Of a stretch of DNA of 64,000 nucleotides, positions 1 to 9,657 are shown one piece after another. A program made the translations under genes and the position numbers. Origin of the DNA: Limnanthes douglasii subsp. nivea (taxonomy: Eukaryota; Streptophyta; Magnoliopsida; Brassicales; Limnanthaceae); contig JAUPFV010000005.1 of NCBI GenBank assembly GCA_036936605.1, forward strand, positions 2,469,670 through 2,533,669. Direction: 5' to 3'. A model generated the notes under the pieces. That model saw only the letters and a program-made list of their open reading frames with translations, did no database searches and had not been told where the DNA came from. The stretch's first letter is position 1. Every line of letters starts with the position of its first letter.

Positions 1-40
1 TGGCAAACAGATAAACATTGATGAAACAAAGAAAACCAGG

Positions 41-517
41 GTGCACAGGCAGGTGAGGTCTACCCCAGTGGCACCAAATCCCAATCAAAATCAGTCCGGG
101 AACAAAGCAAGAGAGACCGGGCAGGGGTATGGTAGGGCAAAAGCTCAGTCTGAGCCAGCTGCTCCTGCTCAGAGTCAGCAATCCAGAAACAAAAGAGGGC
201 CACAGGTCCAACCGGAGTGGTTCGCAGAGTTAAAAGAAAGTGTGGCCACCATTTTTGATAAAACAAAGGATGAGGTGCATTACCGGAGACCGGCAACACT
301 GCAGTCTCCCAGAGAGCATCGCAGTAACTCTTTTTGCCAATATCACAATGATATTGGTCATACCACTGATGACTGCATAGCATTGACAGAACGTCATGTG
401 GGTGAAATTCTCAGATCTCGAACATATGATGAACCAACAAGCCTAACTCAAAGTGATATAGTTGCTCTAGAGATCCTAGTTCAGAGTGTCTGTGGCTCAT
501 CAAGTAGTATGACTTGA
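41..517 (+). pseudogene. Ty3/gypsy-type gag fragment (nucleocapsid end)
   Basis: This open stretch of 158 codons resembles the C-terminal part of plant Ty3/gypsy gag. The tell-tale motif is a zinc-knuckle-like pattern, C-x2-H-x3-GH-x4-C, near residue 98 (CQYHNDIGHTTDDC). It follows a basic, Q/N-rich region and precedes a short helix-rich tail. In gypsy elements of the Athila/Tat type this knuckle binds RNA during packaging. No protease, reverse transcriptase or integrase follows; the next 1 kb is T/G-rich repeat. The fragment is therefore probably a remnant cut off by the window edge on its left. The start at 41 is only the first ATG in the frame, not a demonstrated start. Confidence 0.6.
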
Positions 518-737
518 TTGGAGTGATGTTAAGGAAAAAGATAGTGGCGGTTTAATAGGAGGTGAGCAGTAACATCTCTAGTGCCTCTATGGGAATGATC
601 AACAGTGATAATTTTCGATTTTCGGACATGTATTGTGCAACCACCATCAACAGACCCAGTCGAGAGGCAACCAATATCGGTTTTTGCTGAATTTTGGAGA
701 GCATGTTTGGGACACCTAATCCTTCAATCTGATTGGT

Positions 738-1460
738 TTGGATTATGATTCGGTGCTACGGTTCGGGAGAAATCACTATTGGAACAATGCAGATTTTTGT
801 TTGTATAATCGTAGATTCAGTTTTGATTTTGATTTTGATTGGAAATTAGATTTGAATTTGGATTTGCTATTTAGATTTAGTTTTGACTTCATTTTTTGGA
901 TTTGGATTTGTTATTTGAATTTGGCATTCGAATTTCGTTTGGGTATTTGGCGTTGAGATTTTTTTTGGATTTTGTTTTGTGTTTAGATTTTGTTTGACGT
1001 TTGAACTTTGTGTGGCATTTGCTTAGATCGACGTTTTTCGTTTGATTTGTTTGGTGTTTAGAATTCGTTCTTCGTTTGGATTTGGATTTGGTATATATTT
1101 TGTTTGGATTCATTTGGACTTGTTTGGATTCGTATGGACTTATTTGGATTCGTATGGACTTGTTTGGATTCGTTTGGATTTGTTTGGTTTTGTTTAGCTT
1201 TGTTTGAATTTGTTTGGCTTTGTTTATATTCGTTTGGATTCGTTTAGTGTTTAGATTAGTTTGAAGTTTGGAGTTTCGATTTTGAAGAATGGAGAATGGA
1301 GGTTGGAGTTTAGAGTTTGGATATTGGAGTTTGAAGATTAAAGTTTGAAGATTGGAGTTTGGAGATTAGAGTTCGATTTTAGGTTTTGACATTTTGATTT
1401 TGATTTTGGTGTTTTGTTTTGATTTTGGATTTCCATTATTGTTTTGAAGTTTGTTATTTC
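738..1460. repeat. T/G-rich degenerate minisatellite
   Basis: The stretch is built from variants of TTTGGATTTG and TTTGTTTGGATTCG. It is most regular at about 1080-1260, where 11-14 bp units follow one another, and grades at 1270-1400 into units of the type TTGGAGTTTGGAGATT. It has strong strand bias (almost no C). The open frames in it have no codon structure and are dismissed as by-products of the repeat. Confidence 0.7.
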
Positions 1461-1479
1461 GCTTTTGCTGCAATTTTGG

Positions 1480-1715
1480 TTTTTATTTTGTGTAACAAAG
1501 TCACGATACAAGAATAAACATTGCGAGTTTGAGAGAGTGTGTTAGAGATATAAGTCTTAGGCCCATTCGCTTATATAATTTGTCTATAAATAAGAGTTTT
1601 ATACTCTATGTAACTGATACTTGCTCTAAATAATAAACCATAGTCGTCTTTATGTTTCTCTAGTCGTCTCTATTTGTTTTATCTTATCTACAACCACATC
1701 TTCATATAACAAAAC
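1480..1715 (+). other. Possible LTR relic (TATA and polyadenylation-like signals)
   Basis: A TATA-like CTATAAATAAG at 1584-1594 is followed 35 bases later by AATAAT/AATAAA-like sequence at about 1625-1632 and a pyrimidine-rich tail. This layout is usual at the R/U5 part of plant LTRs. No partner LTR was found in the window, so this is only a suggestion. It could belong with the gag fragment to its left. Confidence 0.3.
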
Positions 1716-1716
1716 C

Positions 1717-2262
1717 AAGCAACCGACTCGCTTGTTAGGTGGACTCTAAAATGTAAGATGAAATTGGACTACACAAACTTTCAATCCCCTCATCGGTTAA
1801 AATCTATTGCATTCTTGGAGAGCCTTGTCTTAGAAAACATCCGTGTTGACTAAGCTCTGGTTTTTCACTAACCTATTTCTTTAGTTGTTGTTCTACGCTT
1901 GCAAGTTTAGAACTTTTTGTTTTTCCTCTAGCAGAGTGCATCTCTTCTTCTGCCCATCATCATACTTTTCTCAAGCTCCATGAAAATCGCTCCCTTTCTG
2001 TTTAAAACGCGTGCCTATCTAAAAATTCTTGAGACTTCAATCTTGTCTGCACCTTCAGCTTCATGTTTAAATTGTTCTCGACTAATTGAAAATTAGATTG
2101 AGATCGAAGCTGAATCCCATCTTTTAAACAAATATCGAATTTTTTGACACTCATCTTCTAGATGAAAATTCTCCGAAATTTAATTTCACCGCCGCGTTTT
2201 GATGGTAATAACCTACGAGTCCCTAATTTGGACTCCTTTTTGCTTAATAAATAAAAAAAGTT
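1717..2262 (+). mobile_element. 5'-truncated LINE tail (RNase H end plus 3' UTR)
   Basis: The first ~60 bases match the 3' end of ORF2 of the larger LINE at about 13240-13300. Both encode the end of an RNase H domain (QATDRLARWTLK-type; here decayed) and then diverge into a 3' UTR with the same closing theme of CCTAATTTGG... followed by an A-rich run (2246-2260). L1-type elements are often truncated at the 5' end on insertion, which fits a copy holding only the last ~550 bp. I could not define target-site duplications. Confidence 0.6.
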
Positions 2263-2935
2263 TAGGTTCAAATTTACTGTCTAACTTCGAGAATACACAT
2301 AGATACAGACTAGTAAATGCCCTTAGCTGTAATACTAAGGAAATCTATTACGACTCTCCTGCACACGTAAGCTGCAAGACCTCATTTCCGCAAAATGCTA
2401 AATATACAATAAATGTGTTTGTTTGACTTATCAAATATCAATACCAAAAAAATACAAAACATTTACTGTATCATAATATAACTTGGTTTTGGTTTGCTCG
2501 CTATCAAACATTACGACTTAAGAAGTCTCATCTGAAACCTCCTTACTCAGTTTCCTTTAAAATTCTATTTATATATTTTCAGACATACCCAATCAATAAA
2601 TTCGTACATTCTCTGCCTTCAAGGCTTCACCATAAATATATATACTAATTATTTCCATATTTAACCTATTGTATTCACATAAAAGAAAAATATTGAATAT
2701 TGAATTTTAACTATGGTAGTATTTGTTTTTTAAATAATTTAAAAACAAATTACTTAAACAATTCGAAGAGTAAAGTTATATATTTTGAATATAGGAGGGT
2801 GATGATCTATTTCTTTTTTAAAAATAAAAAAAATTGTTATATATTAAAAAAATTATTAAACAAATTCAATATGAAATTTTTGAGTGATCGAGTCTTGTGT
2901 TAAGAATCCGAATATATCAGAAACGTGGCAAACTT
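2263..2935. other. AT-rich intergenic sequence, nothing recognised
   Basis: The stretch holds only short chance frames and A/T homopolymers. I see no RNA gene, no repeat ends and no coding bias. Confidence 0.6.
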
Positions 2936-3230
2936 TATATATATATATAGAGAGAGAGGTCGAGAGGTTAAGATTTTTAAAAATAATTAGTCGATTGACT
3001 ATCAATTTTAATTTTAATGATACATAGTTTTTCGATTTTCTTTTTTTTATTAGTCACTTGATTATCCATTTTCGATAGAATTAGTCCCCGCATATATTGA
3101 TTATATATGTTCGATGCAGTTAATCCATTGATTATTTATTTTCGATAAAATTAGTCATTTGATATCTATTTTAGTGACAGATAGTCCTCTAAATAAACAC
3201 ACGTGATGGACTAGTTTTATCCATAATTGA
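2936..3230. repeat. TA/GA microsatellite followed by ~30-45 bp degenerate tandem repeat
   Basis: A short (TA)n(GA)n tract at 2936-2957 precedes about five diverged units beginning TTAGTC and containing GATTATCTATTTTCGATA-like sequence (about 2985-3230). Unit length varies because of indels. Confidence 0.5.
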
Positions 3231-3619
3231 TAATTAAAATATTGTAACCAAATATTTTTTAGTTAAGAGACTTGATGAGGTGTTAATCAAATAGCAAATC
3301 AATATCTTTAAATAAAGAAAAAGACTAAAATCGTAAAACACAATCGAAATGATATTATAATTGGGAATAATGGATTTTATGTATCTCGATAATTTTTTTA
3401 AGCGAGAGAATCTCTCCCTATTTATATTAGTTACAAAGATTTTTTTTTATCCTTATTAACGCCTATGATTTATATATTTGAGATAATAAATGTGTAAGAG
3501 TGTTTCTAACATCTTTCAATAATTTATTCTTCACAATAAATATCTTTTATAAACATGAAGTGCTAAAGATGAAATCGTGAAAATGACGTCCTCACGATAA
3601 GGTTTTGAAAAAATATCGT

Positions 3620-3823
3620 GAAGACGAGGTGTTGAAGGTGAAGCTGACTAAGCCGAACATTACTAACTGAGCTGAACATGACAGAACGAGGCTGAATATA
3701 AATACCCGAACTGAACATGATGAAGACGAGATGCTGAAGGTAAAGCTGACTAAGCCGAACATGACTAACTGAGCTTAACATGACAGAACGAGGCTGAATA
3801 TAAATACCCGAACTGAACATGAT
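3620..3823. repeat. 102-bp tandem duplication
   Basis: GAAGACGAG begins one unit at 3620 and the next at 3722, giving a period of 102 bp. The units differ at only a few positions (for example GGTGTTGAAGG versus GATGCTGAAGG). Flanking sequence to about 3900 repeats the words CCGAAC, TGAACATGA and GACTAA, as if older, more diverged units surround the recent duplication. The reverse-strand frame across it is just this repeat read as protein. Confidence 0.85.
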
Positions 3824-4334
3824 AGAGCCAGGCTGATTATGATTATCTGAACTAAATATTATTAGTCAAGCCGAACATAACTAATTAAATTGAGCATTGC
3901 TAACCAAACTGGATATGAGAAAAGATGTTCATTGTGACTGATAGGTCGAACATTAACCAACATGGTTAGCTGTACTGTATATTTCATATTTTATGCTATT
4001 CGGATATTATATCTCGTTAAAACTATTTGTCACTACAATAGATAGGTGGACTATTTATTGTTCAAAATATAAAAGTAAAATTATAATCGATGACCAATAT
4101 AGCATATCACAGATTATATAACCTTTAGCTATATAAAAATATCATCCTCCTCATTTGACTAAGAAAGAGTCTGTTTCTTGGTACCTAATCAAAACTGGAC
4201 TCAATCTTATACCATAACCACAAGCAAACAGAAATTGAAAATTGAAATTGAAATGTACACCTTATTACATAAACGCGTTGAATTTCTAACATTAAAATAG
4301 TCACATTATTTTTCAGTCTATTTTCACTATCCCC

Positions 4335-4342
4335 TATAAATA
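4335..4342 (+). promoter_or_regulatory. TATA box of the EXO70 gene
   Basis: TATAAATA stands in a C-rich setting (CCCC before, CCCCC after), 162 bases before the ATG. A CT-rich initiator-like stretch (CTCTATCTATCTCTTATTCTCC) follows at about 4351-4375, as at many plant start sites. The leader then contains a short AATCCAATCC tandem tract (4434-4476). Upstream to ~4000 I see no other strong motif. Confidence 0.7.
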
Positions 4343-4503
4343 CCCCCTACCCTCTATCTATCTCTTATTCTCCACCATATCTCTAAACCCTCAATTATTC
4401 ACATCTCAAACAAAAACAAAAACAACAAAACAGAATCCAAATCCAATCCAATCGAATCCAATCCAATCCAATCCAATTCTCTCTAAACAATTCAACTTCC
4501 GAA

Positions 4504-6474
4504 ATGACAACTGCTTCTAAATCACAGTCTCCTTTAAGAACACCACCTCGATCGCCGATGCGATCACCAGTTCGATCACCGATGCAATCATCTCCGATGA
4601 GGTCACCGTACCGATCATCTCCAATGAGGTCACCTATGCATCATCAAGTACATCATAGCTTCTCCGAGTCTTTGATGGAAGAAAGAATTGAGAATGCTGA
4701 ATCTATTATCAATAAATGGAGTTCGTCGGGATCCGATGAGGATTCCGCTTCCGTTTCATGTAATATATCGATGCTTTTCTCCGGTGAGAATCGTCAGGAA
4801 GCTCAGGAGTATGTTCATGCTGTCAACGAGCTGCAGACGGCTATGCATAACATACTCTCGATGAATCCTGCGTCGAAGAAGCTGAGGATTGCGCAGAATT
4901 TGATGCAGGTCGCGATGAAGCACCTGGAGAAAGAGTTTTACCGTATTTTGAAGACGAATCGGCAGTATCTACAGCCGGAATGTGTGTCGGTTCGGTCTGC
5001 TAGAGCTTCGAGGTTTAGTTCGACGAGTAATAGTGTTTCCGGTTCTGATTATGAAGATGATGATTCTGATGGTTCTATCGATGAGGATAGATCTGGTAAA
5101 GGACCTGATGTTGATGCGATGAGTGATTTGAAATTGATAGCTGATTGTATGATATCTAATGGTTATGCGAAGGAATGTGTGAGGATTTACAAGACGATTC
5201 GTAAATCGATTGTTGATGAAGGACTTTATCAATTAGGTCTTGAGAAGTTTAGTTTTGCTCAGGTTCAGAAGATGGAGTGGGAAGTTCTGGAAGGGAAAAT
5301 CAGGACGTGGTTACGAGCGGTGAAGATCGCCGTTCGTACGTTGTTTTACGGCGAGAGAATTCTATGTGATCATGTTTTCTCTGTTTCAACCTCCATAACC
5401 GAATCTTGTTTCGCTGAAATCACAAGAGAAGGCGCGTTGAACCTGTTTGTTTTCCCGGAAAACGTAGCGAAATGCAAGAAAGCAACCGAGAAAATGTTCC
5501 GTACACTCGATATGTACGAAACGATTTCAGATCTGTACGCAGAGATCGAAATGATCTTCTACTTCGAATCAACCACCGCAGTCCGATCACAAACGATCGA
5601 GTCGTTAGCGAAACTCGGTGAAGCCGTCCGTGTCATGCTTGCTGATTTCGAATCGGCGATTCAAAAAGACGTTTCTAAATCCGCGCTTCCAGGCGGTGGA
5701 GTCCATCACCTCAGTCGTTACGTCATGAATTACCTCTCCTTCCTCGCTGACTACAGCGGTCCAATCTCCGATATAATCGGCGACACTCCATTCACAGTCG
5801 GCTCTCCATTACCAGAATCTTACTTCGCCGGACAAAACTCCGTCGACGGTGTTTACTCATCCCCAATCTCTATGCGACTCGCTTGGTTAGTCCTCCTCTT
5901 ACTAGCCAAAATCGACGGGAAAGCACAACTCTACAAAGACGTCGGTCTCACTTACCTCTTCCTAACCAACAACCTCCAATACGTCATCGGCAAAGTCCGT
6001 AACTCATCTCTAAAACTCCTCCTCGGCGACGAGTGGCTATCGAAACACGAAGCGACGGTGATGCGATTCGCCTCCAGTTACGAGAAACTCGCGTGGGGTA
6101 AAGTATGGATGACACTACCAGAAGATCCAACGGCTATAACAACCATAGATCAAGCGAAAGTCTTTTTCAATAAATTCAACGTTGCTTTCGAGGAAGCTTA
6201 CAAGAAACAAACCTCTTGGGTGGTGACTGACCCGAAACTTAGAGACGAGATTAAAGTTTCGGTGGCGAGTAAATTGGTACCGGAATACCGTGAGATATAC
6301 AACAGATATCGGACCGATTTAGTTAGGGATAGTGTTAGAGAATCGTTTGTGGTTTATGCCCCTGATGATTTGGGTAATTATTTATCGGATTTGTTTTTCG
6401 GGGGTGGGTCGGGGAGTGGTTCGTCGAATAATTCGGTGTCGAGTCACACGCGCGGTCGTGCGAGTAGACATTGA
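4504..6474 (+). CDS. EXO70: Exocyst complex subunit EXO70, plant EXO70H-like
   Basis: This intact, intronless frame encodes 656 residues. EXO70 is a subunit of the exocyst, which tethers secretory vesicles to the plasma membrane; plant genomes carry many paralogues. Residues 1-55 are an S/P/R-rich tail of repeated SPMRSP words. A coiled segment follows (ESLMEERIENAESIINKW). An acidic linker lies at about residues 180-205 (YEDDDSDGSIDED). The long helical CorEx rods fill about 210-635, with family words such as VEGKI-type EWEVLEGKIRTW, YVMNYLSFLADY, LLLLAKIDGKAQLYKD and FNVAFEE. The last 20 residues are G/S/R-rich and lack an obvious lipid-anchor motif. The P-rich N-terminus and lack of introns point to the EXO70H clade, but that sub-family call is my inference. 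The ATG lies in good context after a TATA box and leader. It is the only convincing host gene here. Confidence 0.95.
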   Translation: MTTASKSQSPLRTPPRSPMRSPVRSPMQSSPMRSPYRSSPMRSPMHHQVHHSFSESLMEERIENAESIINKWSSSGSDEDSASVSCNISMLFSGENRQEAQEYVHAVNELQTAMHNILSMNPASKKLRIAQNLMQVAMKHLEKEFYRILKTNRQYLQPECVSVRSARASRFSSTSNSVSGSDYEDDDSDGSIDEDRSGKGPDVDAMSDLKLIADCMISNGYAKECVRIYKTIRKSIVDEGLYQLGLEKFSFAQVQKMEWEVLEGKIRTWLRAVKIAVRTLFYGERILCDHVFSVSTSITESCFAEITREGALNLFVFPENVAKCKKATEKMFRTLDMYETISDLYAEIEMIFYFESTTAVRSQTIESLAKLGEAVRVMLADFESAIQKDVSKSALPGGGVHHLSRYVMNYLSFLADYSGPISDIIGDTPFTVGSPLPESYFAGQNSVDGVYSSPISMRLAWLVLLLLAKIDGKAQLYKDVGLTYLFLTNNLQYVIGKVRNSSLKLLLGDEWLSKHEATVMRFASSYEKLAWGKVWMTLPEDPTAITTIDQAKVFFNKFNVAFEEAYKKQTSWVVTDPKLRDEIKVSVASKLVPEYREIYNRYRTDLVRDSVRESFVVYAPDDLGNYLSDLFFGGGSGSGSSNNSVSSHTRGRASRH

Positions 6475-7005
6475 AGAAGTATAAAAAGTTATTCACGTGA
6501 CAGAGCTTCTGTGGATAAGGGAAAAGGAGTGGCTGTTGTGACTTGTGGTACTACTGCATATAATTTTTTTATTATTTTAAATTTAAAATGTTTTTTTGAC
6601 TCTTTTTGTCTTTTTCATGTGTACTGATATGGTTGGTTAGTTGATATTTAGAAAAAGCCAAAATTTATTTTTCTGTTTTTAGTTTTAATTTGTATTTCTC
6701 TAGGGTTTAAGATTTTAAATATTATTATCTTTGTTTGGTTATATAATTTAATATGATAATTCTTTTCATATACGAACGGAAGAAAAAGTATAATTATTGT
6801 CGGTTTAGTCCAGATTGAGCGGTAAAGTATAATTATGTTTTAAAAAATTACTAACGGAAATTAAAATTATTCTTTTCCTAAATTTTGTCTTCGAGTTATG
6901 GGTCGAATGGGTATATACTTCAATTCAATTTTATTTTAAAAAATACGTTAATAGTGATTTTTTAGGTTGCAAATGGACAGAAAATTTACTCTGCTAGCTG
7001 AAAAC
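6475..7005. other. EXO70 3' flank, AT-rich
   Basis: The sequence after the stop should hold the 3' UTR and polyadenylation site; several A/T-rich candidate signals lie between 6555 and 6730, none clearly better than the others. Nothing else is recognised before the LINE. Confidence 0.5.
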
Positions 7006-7020
7006 AAAGTTATTTCATGA
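7006..7020. repeat. Left target-site duplication of the LINE
   Basis: AAAGTTATTTCATGA here is repeated exactly at 14214-14228. The leading As of the right copy overlap the element's A-rich tail, so the secure part is GTTATTTCATGA (12 bp). Confidence 0.85.
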
Positions 7021-7192
7021 GAACATGAAAAAAAACAGCATATGAGATTTTTTTCAAGAATTGAGTAAAAAAATTTAATCTTTAAGAAAACTTCTTTTTC
7101 TCTCTATTCTTTTTCTTCTTATGTCAAGCTTTCACAAATGGATTTTCCAACATTACAAGCATCAACAAGCATAAAATAATGGATTATTAGAA

Positions 7193-8154
7193 TGTCGATA
7201 GGAATGAAGAAACCAGGAACAAGTGCTCAGGTTATAAAGAGAGGTATTCAAGATCAAGACGATCTTGACTTCGAACCAGAAAGTATATTGGAGAAGAAGA
7301 TCAAATCTCTATTTAGTATAGTAAATCAGTTTTAGATAAATTGAAACAACAATCAAGACATACTATTGTGGGTAAGTTTGCCTAAGGTTTACCGAAAAGA
7401 GAATTTATAATCCAATTCTTATAATCGTTTAAGGTGGAAGCAAATTACAGATTTAAGATCTTCGATTCCAGACATATTTTCTTTGAACTTGACTCAAAAG
7501 CAGATCTATGTAGATTGTGGCATTGAACTGTCTAGGAAACAAAATCACGCGCTTGATGAAGTGGACAAAAGACTTCAATATCGATCAAGAAAGTCCGATC
7601 ACGCCTGTGTGGATCAAGATTGACAAGCTTCGTGAACATTTGTTCAATAAGAATATCATCAAAACAATCGTTTCAGCAATTGGTAACCCACTTCTTATCA
7701 AAGTTCGAGAAGAAAACAGAGCATACCATTCGTCGTGTTCTGCCTGGATAAATAGGTGTCTAAAAATCTCCAGCATGATGTATGGATTGGGTTTGGATCG
7801 AATCAAGGATTTTGGGCCGAAATTAACTACATGAACTTGCCTCATTACTGCAATATTTTTTGTCATCTGGGTCATAGAAATCAACAATGTAAAAAGATTA
7901 AATCAGACACTAAAATAGACAAGAATCAGCTGCTGAACAAAGTAAGTAAGGAAGAACAGATTATAGTGCAAGAGAAAAACAACAAAGAGTCAAGTAAGAA
8001 GGATATTAAATCATTGATAGTTTGCTTGAATGAAGATAATTCCCATTATGGACAAGCTATGCATCAATCTAAGACGATTTATCATGATAGAACTCCTAAG
8101 CAAGGTGATATCCTAGTAAAGAAGGATACAAAACTCCTGAACAAGGTGAGATAA
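7193..8154 (+). pseudogene. LINE ORF1 (DUF4283-type RNA-binding protein with zinc knuckle), frameshifted
   Basis: ORF1 of plant L1 elements encodes an RNA-binding chaperone of the DUF4283/zf-CCHC_4 type. The frame 7517-7834 contains the family stretch KWTKDFNIDQESPITPVWIK followed by a NKNIIKTIVSAIGNPL helix. The frame then shifts, and 7756-8154 continues with VWIGFG...EINYMNLPHYC. The knuckle C-x3-C-x3-GH-x4-C (YCNIFCHLGHRNQQC) lies at 7847-7891. A K/N-rich tail follows. The N-terminal third, from an ATG at 7193, is broken by stops. At least one frameshift separates the two main blocks. The LTR element at 8206 begins 51 bp after the last frame ends. Confidence 0.75.
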
Positions 8155-8200
8155 TAGAATCCATACATAATTTAGACTGTGGATACCATGTTGCTACATC

Positions 8201-8205
8201 ATTGG
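8201..8205. repeat. 5-bp target-site duplication of the TRIM-like element (left copy)
   Basis: ATTGG immediately precedes the 5' LTR and recurs at 9395-9399 right after the 3' LTR. A 5-bp duplication is standard for LTR retrotransposon integrases. Confidence 0.85.
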
Positions 8206-8540
8206 TGATGTAGCCCAAAAAGTCCAAACAAAAGGTTTGTTTATTTTATTTTATTTTATTCAAATATCTTATGTATTTAAATCAAATCTAATTATATTAA
8301 GATTTTATTTTATTTTATTTTAAAATATTTATTTTATTTCCTTGTATTATAATTTAGGGTTTTGAGAAGCTATTATATAAAGCCTCATATGCCTTAAGTT
8401 ATTTTAAGTTTTTGGATTAATATATTTTTTATATCTGAAAATTTCAATCTTTGTTACCCTTAGATTAGGGTTTCATCATATTACCCTTGAATTAGGGTTT
8501 CATCTATCGTTTTTTTTCTTCTATTTCTGCTGCGACATCA
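8206..8540 (+). repeat. 5' LTR of the TRIM-like element
   Basis: The LTR begins TGATGTAG and ends GCGACATCA. It contains a TATA-like CTATTATATAAAGCC at about 8368-8382 and repeated TAGGGTTTCATC words near its end. Confidence 0.9.
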
Positions 8541-8543
8541 GTT

Positions 8544-8555
8544 TGGTATCAGAGC
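8544..8555 (+). promoter_or_regulatory. Primer-binding site (initiator tRNA-Met)
   Basis: TGGTATCAGAGC lies 3 bp inside the 5' LTR and is complementary to the 3' end of plant initiator tRNA-Met. Confidence 0.92.
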
Positions 8556-9064
8556 CTCAGTTCCTGCTATGGGGAAACATGTTTCTAAAGCCTGACTATT
8601 TTGATTCAATGTTTAAAGAAGAGAACAACACACATGGTCATGAAGATCAGGAAGATTGTTTGAGTATGAGGGGACATACCAACCGTTTCAATGACGGTCG
8701 TATTGACCGGTTACTGAAGGAGTTTAAATTGGATACCAATCGCCGAATCAAGGTAAAAACTACTTATCGAGATGTTGTCATAGGTTATGAAGAGGTATTC
8801 AAAACCATTTTGTTTTCATCAACTGGACATGGGAATGTTGTCTTGAGACTATGAAAAGGTTTTCGAAACAATTTTTTTTCTTCAACTGGATGGCTTCAAT
8901 GTGACTTCGAATAAGGAACACTCGAGAAGAATTATCTTATTCCGATAAGGTCAACAATTATAATTCCCAATGTAACGATTGAATAAAATAAAATAAATAA
9001 TTTAGGTTCTTGATGGTGACGGTTCTGTGAATTCGAGGACAAATTCTTGTCAACCAGGAGAGAA

Positions 9065-9394
9065 TGATGTAGCCCAAAAAATCCAAACAAAAGGTTTGTT
9101 TATTTTATTCAAATATCTTATGTATTTAAATAAAATCTAATTATATTAAGATTTGATTTTATTTGATTTTATTTTAAAATATTTATTTTATTTCCTTGTA
9201 TTATAATTTAGGGTTTTGAGAAGCTATTATATAAAGCCTCATATGCCTTAAGTTATTTTAAGCTTTTGGAATAATAGATTTTTATCTCTGAAAATTTCAG
9301 TCTTTGTTACCCTTAGAATAGGGTTTCATCATGTTACCCTTGAATTAGGGTTTCATTTATCGTTGTTTCTTCTTTTATTTCCGCCGCGTCATTA
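9065..9394 (+). repeat. 3' LTR of the TRIM-like element
   Basis: This is the direct repeat of 8206-8540. It ends GCGTCATTA (terminal CA mutated to TA) and is followed by the ATTGG target duplication. Confidence 0.9.
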
Positions 9395-9657
9395 ATTGGA
9401 CTATGGATATGTGGACACGAACAATTACTCACCAAAGCAGGCAAATATTGGCAGCAAATAGAACTCACCATAAAACAGTAGGAGCACAAATCTTGCAATC
9501 TCGCTAGAATTTTACAAAGATGAGCAAGAAAATAGTTTTAGAGAAATATTTGACAAAATGATCAAGGAAGCTAAAGGCGGAAAGACAACAAAAGGCAAGA
9601 TTATCAAATCTATTCAGTTCAAAGGAACAAGTAAATCTAAATCCTCTTATATTAATA

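Larger units (their letters stand above)
8206..9394 (+). mobile_element. TRIM-like small LTR retrotransposon nested in the LINE
   Basis: Two direct repeats of 335 bp (8206-8540) and 330 bp (9065-9394) both start TGATGTAGCCC. The left ends in CA and the right in TA at the same place. A primer-binding site for initiator tRNA-Met follows the left LTR (TGGTATCAGAGC, 8544-8555). A short purine tract (AGGAGAGAA, 9056-9064) precedes the right LTR. The interior is only 524 bp and has no recognisable gag or pol, so the element is non-autonomous. Its last interior codons read NSRTNS-like, resembling the pol end of plant Ty3/gypsy elements, which suggests descent by internal deletion from a gypsy element. 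The LTRs differ by roughly 17 substitutions plus (TTTTA)n length changes. Confidence 0.92.

Noticed and set aside
4969..5232. An 87-codon minus-strand frame inside EXO70
   Set aside because: It lies entirely antisense to the conserved EXO70 coding region.
8543..8854. A 103-codon frame inside the TRIM-like element
   Set aside because: It starts at the primer-binding site and shows no gag or pol motif; treated as chance openness.
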